Source of the DNA: Betaproteobacteria bacterium
Lineage (GTDB): Bacteria > Pseudomonadota > Gammaproteobacteria > Burkholderiales > SG8-39
Assembly (NCBI GenBank): GCA_009693435.1
Contig: SHXF01000072.1
Coordinates: 1 to 20,759 of the forward strand
Length of the DNA: 20,759 nucleotides
Direction of reading: 5' to 3'
Of this stretch, positions 8,485 through 15,803 are shown piece after piece. The notes beneath the pieces were generated by a model that saw nothing but the letters and a program-made list of their open reading frames with translations, searched no databases and was not told the DNA's origin. The number at the start of each line of letters is the position of its first letter. Within the stretch, counting starts at the first letter, position 1. The position numbers were made by a program, and so were the translations under genes.

Positions 8485-8715
8485 ATGGAAGAACTCCCTG
8501 AGAATTTCTCGGGAGTGTTCGCTGGCAATCGCATCAGTCTGAATACCGTTTGCGCATGCGGCGAGTTTCCCCCGCCGTGCGGGCGGTGTCAATTTGACCC
8601 TTGCAATTTTGACCCTTGCAATTGTGCCCCTTGCAATTGTGACCCTTGCAATTGTGACCCTCGCAATTGTGACCCCTGCGATTTTGACCCTTGGAACTTG
8701 ACTCTTGACATGTGA
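8485..8715 (+). CDS. Candidate Cys-rich small protein with CNCDP pentapeptide repeats
   Basis: A 76-codon ORF starting at an ATG in an AT-rich context, with TAGG seven bases upstream as a weak ribosome binding site. It would contain 13 cysteines: 23, 25, 32, 35, 40, 45, 47, 50, 52, 55, 57, 62 and 65. From residue 37 the 15-bp tandem array encodes repeats of the type (F/C)DPCN, giving alternating CxC and CxxC motifs like a metallothionein. Four of the cysteines (VCAC at 22-25, CGRC at 32-35) lie before the array. Against it: the array is also open in two minus-strand frames and in another plus frame, so openness alone proves little, and I recognise no family. Metal binding is speculation. Confidence 0.3.
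   Translation: MEELPENFSGVFAGNRISLNTVCACGEFPPPCGRCQFDPCNFDPCNCAPCNCDPCNCDPRNCDPCDFDPWNLTLDM
8494..8515. promoter_or_regulatory. Inverted repeat just inside the candidate Cys-rich ORF
   Basis: CTCCCTGAGA pairs with TCTCGGGAG through a 9-bp stem with one bulged T and a very small loop. It begins nine bases after the ATG at 8485, where a hairpin could limit translation or end a transcript. No T-run follows on the plus strand, so a terminator is not supported. Confidence 0.35.
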
Positions 8716-8718
8716 CCC
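8590..8718. repeat. 15-bp tandem repeat array (GACCCTTGCAATTGT type)
   Basis: In-phase units start at 8596, 8611, 8626, 8641, 8656, 8671 and 8686, with two degenerate 14-bp units at 8700 and 8714. The consensus is GACCCTTGCAATTGT, with TTTT or TTGT endings and a GCCCC variant at 8626. Each unit contains a CAATT core, palindromic as CAATTG in several. The period is a multiple of three, so the array is open in several frames. Confidence 0.85.
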
Positions 8719-8839
8719 GGTGCATCGATCGAGCGCCCATCACTCACCTGACGCGCCGTGTGAAAATACGCAGGCTGCACCTGAAGCGCACAGATCGAAC
8801 TCCACGTTTCCAGCCACCTGACCCGGACCACGAAAACAA

Positions 8840-10012
8840 ATGCTGCCGATACGACCCGAAATACTGAACTTGCGCGATTCGCCCATCGTCGAGGTGTGGC
8901 GGCTGGGCTTCGAGGTGCCGGATGTGATCGGCCTGTGGGCGGGCGAACTCGACGTCCCCACGCCACGCTTCATCTGCGATGCCGCCCACGCTGCCATGTG
9001 CGCGGGCAAGACGTTCTACACCCACAAGCGCGGTATCCCCGAACTGCGCGCCGCGCTGCTGCGCTACTACAAACGGCTGTGGAACCTCGACATCCCCGAC
9101 CAGAGTATTGCGGTGACCAGTTCCGGCATGAACGCCGTCATGCTCATCTGCGAGACCCTGCTCTCCTCCGGGGACAACGCGGTCTTCGTCACGCCGAGCT
9201 GGCCCAATATCGAGCGCGCCGCCGAAGTGCAGGGCTGCGAAATCCGCGAAGCGCCGATGCAAAGCAGCGCCGCAGGCTGGTCGCTGGACCTGTCGCGGGT
9301 GTTTGCGCACTGCGACGAGCGCACGCGCTTCATCTATTACGCATCGCCCGGCAATCCCACCGGCGCGATGATCCCGCCGGCACAGCAGCGGGAATTGCTC
9401 GAATTCGCCCGGGAACGCGGCATCTTCCTCGTCGCCGACGAGGTCTATCACCGCTTCGTCTACGATCGCGCGGTGGCGCCGTCCATCCTCGAGATCGCCC
9501 GTCCCGGGGACCCGGTGTTCGTCGTCAACAGCTTCTCCAAGGCCTGGGCGATGACCGGATGGCGCATGGGCTGGATGATTTATCCGCAGGACCTCGCCAT
9601 GACTTTCGAGAAACTGATCGAGTACAACACCAGCGGCGGGCAGGCCTTCCTGCAGGAAGGGGCGATCGCCGCGCTGGAGCAGGGCGAGCCCTTCGTGAGC
9701 GAAATCATCGAGCGCTCGCGCCAGGGCCGCAGCCTGGTCGTCGAGCGCCTCTCGCGCATGCCGGGCGTGCGCGTTACGCCGGCCGCCGCCGCGTTCTACG
9801 TCATGTTCGAGGTCGAGGGCGTGAACGACACGCTGGCGTTCTGCAAGCGCCTGGTGACCGAAGCTCGCGTCGGCCTGTCACCCGGCAGCGCTTTCGGCGC
9901 CGGCGCCGAGCGCCACATCCGCCTGTGCTACGCCAAGACCGGGGAAAACCTCACCCGCGCAATGGATCGGCTGGAAGTGTTTCTCGGCGCGGCAGGTCGA
10001 GCGGGCGCGTGA
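8840..10012 (+). CDS. PLP-dependent aminotransferase, class I/II fold
   Basis: A 390-residue fold-type I aminotransferase. Landmarks: YTHKRGIPELRAAL near the N-terminus, SPGNPTGAM with Asn172, Asp200 in VADEVYHRF (contacts the pyridine nitrogen), the Schiff-base lysine Lys234 in NSFSKAWAMTGWRMGW, and Arg361 in RHIRLCYA, which normally binds the substrate alpha-carboxylate. These residues are all present, so the enzyme should be active. It would transfer an amino group between an amino acid and a 2-oxo acid; the substrate (aspartate, alanine or aromatic type) cannot be settled. It lies 106 bases ahead of the binding-protein gene on the same strand and may use the amino acid released by the downstream lyase, but it may also be independently transcribed. 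Confidence 0.9.
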   Translation: MLPIRPEILNLRDSPIVEVWRLGFEVPDVIGLWAGELDVPTPRFICDAAHAAMCAGKTFYTHKRGIPELRAALLRYYKRLWNLDIPDQSIAVTSSGMNAVMLICETLLSSGDNAVFVTPSWPNIERAAEVQGCEIREAPMQSSAAGWSLDLSRVFAHCDERTRFIYYASPGNPTGAMIPPAQQRELLEFARERGIFLVADEVYHRFVYDRAVAPSILEIARPGDPVFVVNSFSKAWAMTGWRMGWMIYPQDLAMTFEKLIEYNTSGGQAFLQEGAIAALEQGEPFVSEIIERSRQGRSLVVERLSRMPGVRVTPAAAAFYVMFEVEGVNDTLAFCKRLVTEARVGLSPGSAFGAGAERHIRLCYAKTGENLTRAMDRLEVFLGAAGRAGA

Positions 10013-10106
10013 TCTCGCCCACTTGAACGACCCATTCGGCGCCCACCCCGGCGCCCTCGCAAGTGCCTTCCGGCGCCATAGTAATATCTTAATATCGCAA
10101 TTCAAG

Positions 10107-10113
10107 AGGAGGG
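10107..10113 (+). promoter_or_regulatory. Strong ribosome binding site fixing the binding-protein start
   Basis: AGGAGGG lies five bases before the ATG at 10119, following an AT-rich stretch (10078-10105) that may hold the promoter of the transport cluster. It decides the start in favour of 10119 over an in-frame ATG at 10023, which would place 32 extra residues before the signal peptide. Confidence 0.8.
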
Positions 10114-10118
10114 TTTCC

Positions 10119-11747
10119 ATGGTCAATATCACACGGCGCCAGTCATCGAACGCCCTGGCAATCGCGGCCGTCTCGGGCCTGCTGGCCTGGGGCGCGGCCG
10201 GCGTCGCGCTGGCGCAGTCCGCCCCGGAAGCGCCGAAGCGTGGCGGCACCTTCGTCATGGCGCTGGGCGCCAATCCCGAACACCTCAACATCTCCATTTC
10301 CTCCAGCGTCATCGTCTCCCTGCCGGCGCAGGCCGTCACCGAAGGCCTGATCAGGATCAATTCGAAGTTCCAGCCGGAACCGGTGCTGGCAACGGGATGG
10401 CAGGTGAGCCCGGATGGCAAGCGCATTACATTCAATCTTCGCCAGGGCGTCACGTGGCATGACGGCAAGCCTTTCACCGCGGCGGACGTCAAGTACAGCC
10501 TGGAGAAGCTGACGCCGCTGCATGCGCGCTCGGCTTCGGTGTTCAAGAACGTCCTGTCGGTGGAAAGCCAGGGCGAGCACACCGTCGTGGTCACGCTGAA
10601 GGAGCCGTTCGGACCGTTCATCGACCTCCTGACCGCGGACAATGTCGGCATCCAGCCCAGCCACCTGTATGCCGGTAGCGAGCCGCTCAAGAACCCCGCG
10701 AACCTCCGCCCCGTGGGAACCGGACCGTTCAAGTTCGACTCCTGGCAGACCGGCCAGCGCCTGACGTTCGTGCGCAATCCCGATTACTGGGACAAGGGCA
10801 AGCCCTACCTCGACCGGTTCGTGTTCCGCGTCATCCCCGACAGCAACACCCGCGCCCTCGCGCTGGAAGCCGGCGATATCGACTACATCCCCAGCTACGA
10901 CCTATCATCCAACGACGCCATCCGCCTGAAGAAGACCAAGGGGATCGTCGTTGCCACCGGACGCGGCATGCCGCGCGTGCTGCTACTGTTCTTCAACAAC
11001 AAGAAGAAGCCCTTCGACGACGCACGCGTGCGCAAGGCGCTGCTGCAGGGGCTGGACCGCCAGATCATGCTGTCCAGCGCGTACAACGACCTGGGCGGCC
11101 TGGGCACGAGTTCGATTCCCGCGGGACTTTCGTGGGCAAACAGTCCCGAGGTCAACTACATGAAAATGTACGCCTTCGACACCGACCGGGCGAACCGGGA
11201 ACTCGATCAGGCGGGACTGGCCCGGGGTCCGGACGGAATCCGCTTCAGCGCGCGCTTCACCTACGACCCGGCCCAACCCGGCTACACCGATGTCGCCGAG
11301 ATCGTGCGCAGCAACTGGCAAAAGCTCGGCGTGCGGGTGGCGCTGGAGGCGCGCGAGCGCAGCGTGTGGCTGAACATGGTCTACACCGCGAAAGATTACG
11401 ACACCTCCATCGCCTGGTACGCGACCAACGGCGATCCGGCGCTCGGCATCGATCGCGCCTATCGCTGCGAGGATGTGCGCCCGGCTGCGTTTACCAATGC
11501 CTCGCAATACTGCAACCCGGCGCTCGACGACTTGTTGCGCAAAGGCGCCACCGCCATGCGCAAGGAAGACCGCGCCCAGTTCTACCGGCAGGCGCAGGCC
11601 ATCGTCGCGCGCGACTTGCCCACCGCGGTATTGCTCGACTCGGGCTATGCGGACGCCATGCGCGACAATTTCGGCAACCTGCCGGCGTTCTTCGAATCGC
11701 CCAGCGATACCCATATGCGCTACGCCGAACTTTTCCGCAAACGTTGA
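10119..11747 (+). CDS. ABC transporter substrate-binding protein, family 5 (Dpp/Opp/Nik type)
   Basis: A 542-residue periplasmic binding protein. A Sec signal peptide (MVNITRRQSSNALAIAAVSG, ending near ALAQS) precedes the mature start APEAPKRGGTFVMALG. The SBP_bac_5 domain covers about residues 75-460, with the family signature around SPDGKRITFNLRQGVTWHDG and the AADVKYSLEKL that follows. The conserved GTGPFKFDSWQTGQ and NPDYWDKGKPYLDRFVFRVI are also present. Such proteins bind peptides, nickel, opines or metal-chelate aminopolycarboxylates (EppA is a member). It is the first gene of the transport cluster, 12 bases ahead of the lyase, and presumably feeds the permease and ATPase genes at 14832-18731. 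The ligand is not readable from the sequence; the neighbouring enzymes suggest a non-peptide amino-acid derivative. Confidence 0.92.
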   Translation: MVNITRRQSSNALAIAAVSGLLAWGAAGVALAQSAPEAPKRGGTFVMALGANPEHLNISISSSVIVSLPAQAVTEGLIRINSKFQPEPVLATGWQVSPDGKRITFNLRQGVTWHDGKPFTAADVKYSLEKLTPLHARSASVFKNVLSVESQGEHTVVVTLKEPFGPFIDLLTADNVGIQPSHLYAGSEPLKNPANLRPVGTGPFKFDSWQTGQRLTFVRNPDYWDKGKPYLDRFVFRVIPDSNTRALALEAGDIDYIPSYDLSSNDAIRLKKTKGIVVATGRGMPRVLLLFFNNKKKPFDDARVRKALLQGLDRQIMLSSAYNDLGGLGTSSIPAGLSWANSPEVNYMKMYAFDTDRANRELDQAGLARGPDGIRFSARFTYDPAQPGYTDVAEIVRSNWQKLGVRVALEARERSVWLNMVYTAKDYDTSIAWYATNGDPALGIDRAYRCEDVRPAAFTNASQYCNPALDDLLRKGATAMRKEDRAQFYRQAQAIVARDLPTAVLLDSGYADAMRDNFGNLPAFFESPSDTHMRYAELFRKR

Positions 11748-11759
11748 GGACACCCCCCC

Positions 11760-13265
11760 ATGCGCAAGCAAGACCACACGCAGTATCGCGGCTTCCGCGA
11801 ACCCGGCATACGCATGATGGAGCCGCTCGCCGAGAGCCTGAACTCGCATCGCAGCGAGCCGGTGAAGCCCAAACTCTACGCCTACCATCTGTTCGACAAG
11901 GCCCACCTGGTGATGCTGGTGGAGGAGGCCCTGATTCCGCGCGAAGACGGCGTGGCCATGCTGCGCGCGCTGCGCGAGATGGAGGCCGAGGGCGTGGACG
12001 AAGCGCGGCTGCGGGGCGGCGGCGGCATGCACTCCGGGGAGCCCTATCTGATCCGCAAACTGACCGAAGAGGTCGGCGGCCGCATCCACCTGGGGCGAAG
12101 CTCGGGCGACCTGGGCGAGGTCGGCAAGCGCATTTACATGCGCGACAACCTGATCAATCTGATCGAACTCGTGACGGGCCTGCGCGACACGCTGATCGCG
12201 GTGGCGGAGGCGAACCTCGATACCGTCATGCCGGGCTATACGCACGCGCAGCACGCCCAGCCGACCACCTGGGGGCACATGATCCTGTCCTGGGTGTCGG
12301 TGCTGGAACGCGACACCGACCGGCTGCTGCTGAACCTGACGCATGTCAACCGCAGTCCGGCCGGCGCGGCCATCCTGACCGGATCGGATTTCCCCATCAA
12401 CCGCCATCGCGTCGGCGAGTTGCTCGGTTTTGACGGGATAGAGAAAAACACCTACGACGCGATACTGTCCCACGACAACCTGTTCGAAACCTTGTCGGCG
12501 CTCTCCATCCTGCACATGAACCTTGCGCGCTGGTGCGACGACCTGATGCTGTACAACACCTCGGAATTCGGCATGGTGCGCTTCCCCGACCGCTTCTGCG
12601 GCACCAGCAGCATCATGATGCAGAAGGTCAACGCCTATGCGCCGCAATTCATCAAGGGCGCGGCGGCGCGGACCGTGGGCGGGCTGATGACCGCGTTCAT
12701 CGTCGAAAAAGACCCCTCGTCCGTGCCCATACTGGACCGCGCCTACAGCGACCAGGCCATCATGGAAAGCTTCGATGCGCTGATGCGCGACATCGGCTGG
12801 ATCAATGAGTTCATGCCGGTCCTGACACTCGACAAGGACCTGATGCGCGAGCGCTCAGGCGAGTTCTGGTGCCAGGCCACGGAAGTTGCCGGGGCGCTGG
12901 TGCGCGACAAAGGAATACCCTGGCGCAGCGCGCACCAGATCGTCGGCATCCTGGTGCGTTATGCGGAAGAGCGCCATATACGCCCGCTGGACGTGACCAC
13001 GCAATTGCTCGACGAAGCGTCGATCGAATATATGGGAGAACCGGCCGGACTGAGCGCGCGCTCGCTGCAGGTCGCGCTCGATCCGGTCGCCGCAGTCCAC
13101 AGGCGCACCCTGTACGGCGGTCCGGCGCCGGACGAAGTCAGGCAGCGCCTGCCGGAATACAAATCGGCGCTGGCGCGCGATCGGGCGCAATGCCTGGCCG
13201 CCCGGCAGCACGTGGCCTCGGGGCTGGCCCGCCTGGAAGCGGCGATCGATGCGATGCTGAAGTGA
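11760..13265 (+). CDS. Argininosuccinate-lyase-like C-N lyase (fumarase/aspartase superfamily), probably other substrate
   Basis: A 501-residue member of the ArgH branch, whose enzymes remove fumarate from N-succinyl-type substrates as homotetramers. Conserved: GYTHAQHAQPT with His162, and the flexible-loop signature with Ser283-Ser284, Lys289 and Asn291. Altered: the ArgH RSRNDQ motif reads RSSGDL (113-118), losing an Arg and the Asn; the loop GSSxMPxKxNP reads TSSIMMQKVNA, with Gly to Thr, Pro to Met, Lys to Val and Pro to Ala. These motifs bind the argininosuccinate carboxylates and guanidino part, so that substrate is unlikely. It sits inside a transport cluster, not with arginine genes. 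EDDS lyase and iminodisuccinate C-N lyase are superfamily members acting on aminopolycarboxylates. TGAGGA lies upstream of the ATG. The stop overlaps a GTG that begins the 12-bp repeat ORF. Confidence 0.85.
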   Translation: MRKQDHTQYRGFREPGIRMMEPLAESLNSHRSEPVKPKLYAYHLFDKAHLVMLVEEALIPREDGVAMLRALREMEAEGVDEARLRGGGGMHSGEPYLIRKLTEEVGGRIHLGRSSGDLGEVGKRIYMRDNLINLIELVTGLRDTLIAVAEANLDTVMPGYTHAQHAQPTTWGHMILSWVSVLERDTDRLLLNLTHVNRSPAGAAILTGSDFPINRHRVGELLGFDGIEKNTYDAILSHDNLFETLSALSILHMNLARWCDDLMLYNTSEFGMVRFPDRFCGTSSIMMQKVNAYAPQFIKGAAARTVGGLMTAFIVEKDPSSVPILDRAYSDQAIMESFDALMRDIGWINEFMPVLTLDKDLMRERSGEFWCQATEVAGALVRDKGIPWRSAHQIVGILVRYAEERHIRPLDVTTQLLDEASIEYMGEPAGLSARSLQVALDPVAAVHRRTLYGGPAPDEVRQRLPEYKSALARDRAQCLAARQHVASGLARLEAAIDAMLK

Positions 13266-13417
13266 CCAAGAAGGTGATCAAGAAGGTGACCAAGCGGGTG
13301 ACCAAGCGGGAGCTCGCAGGGGTGACCCCAGGGGTGTTCGCGGGGGTGATCGCGGGGATGATCGCGGGGGTGACCGCGGGGGCGATCGCGGGGGTGATCG
13401 CGGGGATGATCGCGGGG
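13262..13417. repeat. 12-bp tandem repeat array, 13 units, between lyase and MmgE/PrpD
   Basis: Thirteen contiguous 12-bp units run from the lyase stop almost to the next start. The first four are of the GTGACCAAGAAG / GTGACCAAGCGG kind, one is GAGCTCGCAGGG, and the rest grade into GTGATCGCGGGG. Several units carry GATC, and the period is strictly kept, so the plus frames are open. Such arrays change length easily by replication slippage. Confidence 0.9.
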
Positions 13418-13432
13418 CCAGCGCATGCATGA
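13262..13432 (+). CDS. Candidate 56-aa glycine-zipper membrane microprotein encoded by the 12-bp repeats
   Basis: A GTG at 13262 overlaps the lyase stop (GTGA) and opens a 56-codon frame ending in TGA at 13430-13432, which overlaps the MmgE/PrpD start at 13425 by 8 bases. The predicted peptide has a cationic head, four four-residue units (VTKK, VIKK, VTKR, VTKR; eight Lys/Arg), then a hydrophobic stretch of nine units each ending in Gly (ELAG, VTPG, VFAG, VIAG, MIAG, VTAG, AIAG, VIAG, MIAG) and a final PAHA. Gly therefore recurs at every fourth position from 20 to 52, a GxxxG glycine zipper fit for a membrane helix. The end resembles an A-x-A signal-peptidase site. No independent ribosome binding site is seen; expression would depend on coupling. 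It may instead be a non-coding repeat that happens to be open. Confidence 0.4.
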   Translation: MTKKVIKKVTKRVTKRELAGVTPGVFAGVIAGMIAGVTAGAIAGVIAGMIAGPAHA

Positions 13433-14810
13433 CACCCTGTGTCACCGGTTTGCCACGGCGCTGTGCGGCATTGCCGGCGACACACTGCCTGCCGAAGTCA
13501 TGCACGGCGGCAAGCGCGCGCTGCTCGATGCCATCGGCGCGGCGCTGGCCGGATGCGGCACGGTGGAAGTCGACGCGCTCACCCGCGCCGCGCGCGCCTG
13601 GCGCGGCGCGGGATCGTCCACGGTCTGGGGCACGTCCCTGACCCTCAATGCGCCGCATGCCGCGCTGATCAACGGCACGGCGGTGCATGCGCGCGAGGTG
13701 GACGACTTCGGCGGTTGCGGACACTCCGGCGCGGTGGTCATGCCGGCGGCGCTGGGCGCGGCGGGACTGTGCGCGGCCGAACGGCGCGACCTATCCGGAA
13801 CCGTGTTACTCGCGGCCATCGTCACCGGTTACGAGGCCGCGGCGCGGGTCATCAATCTGGCGGGAGGGTACCCCGACCATAACGCCGCTGGATGGCATGG
13901 CACGGGCACCTGCGGCGTATTCGGCGCCGCCGCCGCCGCGGCCCGGGTGCTCGACCTGGACGCCGAGCAGATGACGCACGCCCTGGCGCTGGCCGGCACC
14001 TATACCGGCGGCATCTGGTCGTTCATCGCCGATGGCGCGATGAGCAAACGCCTGCACGCGGGCAAGGCTGCCGAGGGCGGCCTGGTCGCGGCGCTCCTGG
14101 CGCGCGAGGACATGACCGGGCCCACCCATTTGTTCGAGGACGAATGGGGCAGCTTCACCCGTTTGTACGCAGGCGACAAGGCCGACGCCGGCGCGCTCAC
14201 GCGCGATTTTGGCCGGGAGTTCCTGATTTTCCGCAGCGGCTTCAAACCCTATGCCTGCTGTCGCGGCAGCCACAGTTCGCTGGACGCGGTGCTGCAGTTG
14301 CGCGAGCGGCACGCGCTCAGCCGGACCGACGTGGACCGCGTCACCATCCATGCCTCCGAACAGGTTGCGCGCCAGCTCGGAAAGCAGGACGTGGCGAACA
14401 TCCTGGATGCGCAGATGAGCCTCCCCTACAGCGTTGCGCTCGCCCTCGCCTTCGGTCGCGCCGACCTGGAGCACTACCAGGAACCGCACCTCGGCGATGC
14501 AAGTCTGGCCGCGCTGGCGCGGCGGGTAACCGTACTGGGCGAGCCGTCTCGCCCGACCGGCAGCGAACCCGAAGTCGAGTTGCACCTCGCGAACGGCACC
14601 AGTGTTTCGGCGCACGTGCCCAGAGCCCGGGGCGAGCACGCCAATCCGATGTCCGACGCCGAGCTGCAGCAGAAATTTTTCTCGCTTGCGACATTGCACA
14701 TCGATCATGATCACGCCGCCGCCATCGCCGACATGGTCTGGACGCTGGACCGGTTCGAGTCGGTGCAACCCTTGCTGGCCCTGCTGCGCGGCGAGCCGCA
14801 TGTCCGTTGA
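13425..14810 (+). CDS. MmgE/PrpD family protein (epimerase/dehydratase fold)
   Basis: A 461-residue protein matching the whole MmgE/PrpD family. Landmarks: LLDAIGAALAG near residues 33-43, NGTAVHAREVDDF followed by CGHSG (about 84-103), GWHGTGTCGVFGAAAAAARVLDL (split here: His158 region, about 156-178) and SKRLHAGKAAEGG with Lys208. Members include 2-methylcitrate dehydratase, cis-aconitate decarboxylase and the iminodisuccinate epimerase of Agrobacterium tumefaciens BY6, which defined the fold. Tyr149 and Lys208 lie about where that epimerase has its proposed catalytic Tyr and Lys, though I could not align them. Absence of prpB/prpC argues against the methylcitrate cycle. With the adjacent lyase, a stereoisomer-converting or dehydrating step on an imported compound is the best guess. 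It is followed 21 bases later by the first permease. Confidence 0.88.
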   Translation: MHDTLCHRFATALCGIAGDTLPAEVMHGGKRALLDAIGAALAGCGTVEVDALTRAARAWRGAGSSTVWGTSLTLNAPHAALINGTAVHAREVDDFGGCGHSGAVVMPAALGAAGLCAAERRDLSGTVLLAAIVTGYEAAARVINLAGGYPDHNAAGWHGTGTCGVFGAAAAAARVLDLDAEQMTHALALAGTYTGGIWSFIADGAMSKRLHAGKAAEGGLVAALLAREDMTGPTHLFEDEWGSFTRLYAGDKADAGALTRDFGREFLIFRSGFKPYACCRGSHSSLDAVLQLRERHALSRTDVDRVTIHASEQVARQLGKQDVANILDAQMSLPYSVALALAFGRADLEHYQEPHLGDASLAALARRVTVLGEPSRPTGSEPEVELHLANGTSVSAHVPRARGEHANPMSDAELQQKFFSLATLHIDHDHAAAIADMVWTLDRFESVQPLLALLRGEPHVR

Positions 14811-14831
14811 TATCGCGGCGCGATACGCACC

Positions 14832-15803
14832 TTGACGCGATTCATATTCCGCCGCCTGGCTGAAGCGCTGCCGCTGCTGCTGGCGGTCGTTGTACTCAAC
14901 TTCCTCATCATCCACATGGCGCCTGGCGATCCGATCCAGGCATTGATCGGCGATTTTCCGGCGCCGCCGGAATATGTGGCCCGGGTGCGCGAACAGTTCG
15001 GGCTGGACCTGCCCTGGTGGCAGCAGCTGCTGAGCTATGTGCAGAATGTCGTGCAGGGCGATCTGGGCTACTCGTTCGCCAACCGGCGGCCGGTACAGGA
15101 ACTGCTGTGGGAGCGCCTCGGCAACACGCTGATCCTGACCGTATCGGCGCTCGTGTTTGCCACCTGCGCGGGCATCGCGCTCGGCATCGCTGCCGCGCGC
15201 CGCCCGCGCACCTGGATCGACAAGCTCGTTACTTTCACCTCGCTCTTGGGATTTTCGATACCGGTGTTCTGGCTCGGTCAGGTGCTGATCCTCTTTTTCG
15301 CGGTCAAGCTCGACTGGCTGCCGGCGCAGGGCATGATCTCCAGCCGCGAAAACTACGAGGGCCTCGCCTACGCCGCCGATGTCGCCAGCCATCTGCTCCT
15401 GCCCGCGCTCGCGCTCAGCCTGCGCTATCTGGTCTCGACGGCGCGATTGACGCGCACCAGCATGCTGGAGGCGCTCGGCAGCGACTACATCGTGACAGCA
15501 CGAGCCAAGGGCGTGCGCGCCATGCGCCTGCTCTACGTGCACGCCCTGCCCAATGCGCTCTTGCCGGTCGTGACCTCGGTCGGCTACAACTTCGGCTATG
15601 TCCTGGCGGGATCGGCGCTGATTGAAACGGTATTCAGCTGGCCGGGGCTGGGGCGACTGCTCTACGACGCCATGCTGGCGCGGGACACGCCGGTCATCCT
15701 CGGCATCTTCCTGGTGGGGGCCGGCACCGCGGTCATCGCCAATCTGATCACCGACCTGGCCTACGGCTGGCTCGATCCCCGCATCCGCCAGCGCAAGCCC
15801 TGA
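14832..15803 (+). CDS. ABC transporter permease, DppB-like
   Basis: A 323-residue inner-membrane permease of the binding-protein-dependent importer type. The start is a TTG (MTRFIFRRLAEALPLLLAVV); it places the family's usual RRL-x(n)-hydrophobic N-terminus correctly and no better ATG is available. The expected MAPGDPIQ follows the first TM. About six TM helices are visible, and the EAA loop that contacts the ATPase is at about 215-245 (SDYIVTARAKGVRAMRLLYV, then HALPNALLP). It pairs with the next permease; the stop and next start share one base (TGATG). Confidence 0.92.
   Translation: MTRFIFRRLAEALPLLLAVVVLNFLIIHMAPGDPIQALIGDFPAPPEYVARVREQFGLDLPWWQQLLSYVQNVVQGDLGYSFANRRPVQELLWERLGNTLILTVSALVFATCAGIALGIAAARRPRTWIDKLVTFTSLLGFSIPVFWLGQVLILFFAVKLDWLPAQGMISSRENYEGLAYAADVASHLLLPALALSLRYLVSTARLTRTSMLEALGSDYIVTARAKGVRAMRLLYVHALPNALLPVVTSVGYNFGYVLAGSALIETVFSWPGLGRLLYDAMLARDTPVILGIFLVGAGTAVIANLITDLAYGWLDPRIRQRKP

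Larger units (their letters stand above)
8267..8839. other. Intergenic region with repeat copy, hairpin and 15-bp tandem array
   Basis: About 570 bases between the efflux operon and the aminotransferase gene. It holds a palindromic repeat copy (8299-8321), an AT-rich tract (about 8400-8485) that may include a promoter, a hairpin (8494-8515) and a 15-bp tandem array (8596-8718). The only candidate gene is the Cys-rich ORF at 8485-8715, listed separately. The aminotransferase start has only a weak upstream ribosome binding site. Confidence 0.5.

Noticed and set aside
8596..8718. CRISPR array
   Set aside because: The units are contiguous 15-bp repeats without unique spacers, and no cas gene is near.
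8534..8966. Minus-strand frames across the 15-bp array, one reading as GSQLQ-type pentapeptide repeats
   Set aside because: They exist because a 15-bp repeat without stops is open in several frames; they run into the aminotransferase gene, or lack a plausible start and family context.
11760..13265. Naming the lyase argH
   Set aside because: Key argininosuccinate-binding motifs are altered and there is no arginine-biosynthesis context.
13425..14810. Assignment of the MmgE/PrpD gene as 2-methylcitrate dehydratase (prpD)
   Set aside because: No prpB, prpC or acnD neighbours; the context is a transporter and a C-N lyase, so the symbol is not justified.
13806..15542. A 578-codon minus-strand frame across MmgE/PrpD and the DppB-like gene
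   Set aside because: Shadow of two well-supported plus-strand genes; composition is atypical and no motif is seen.
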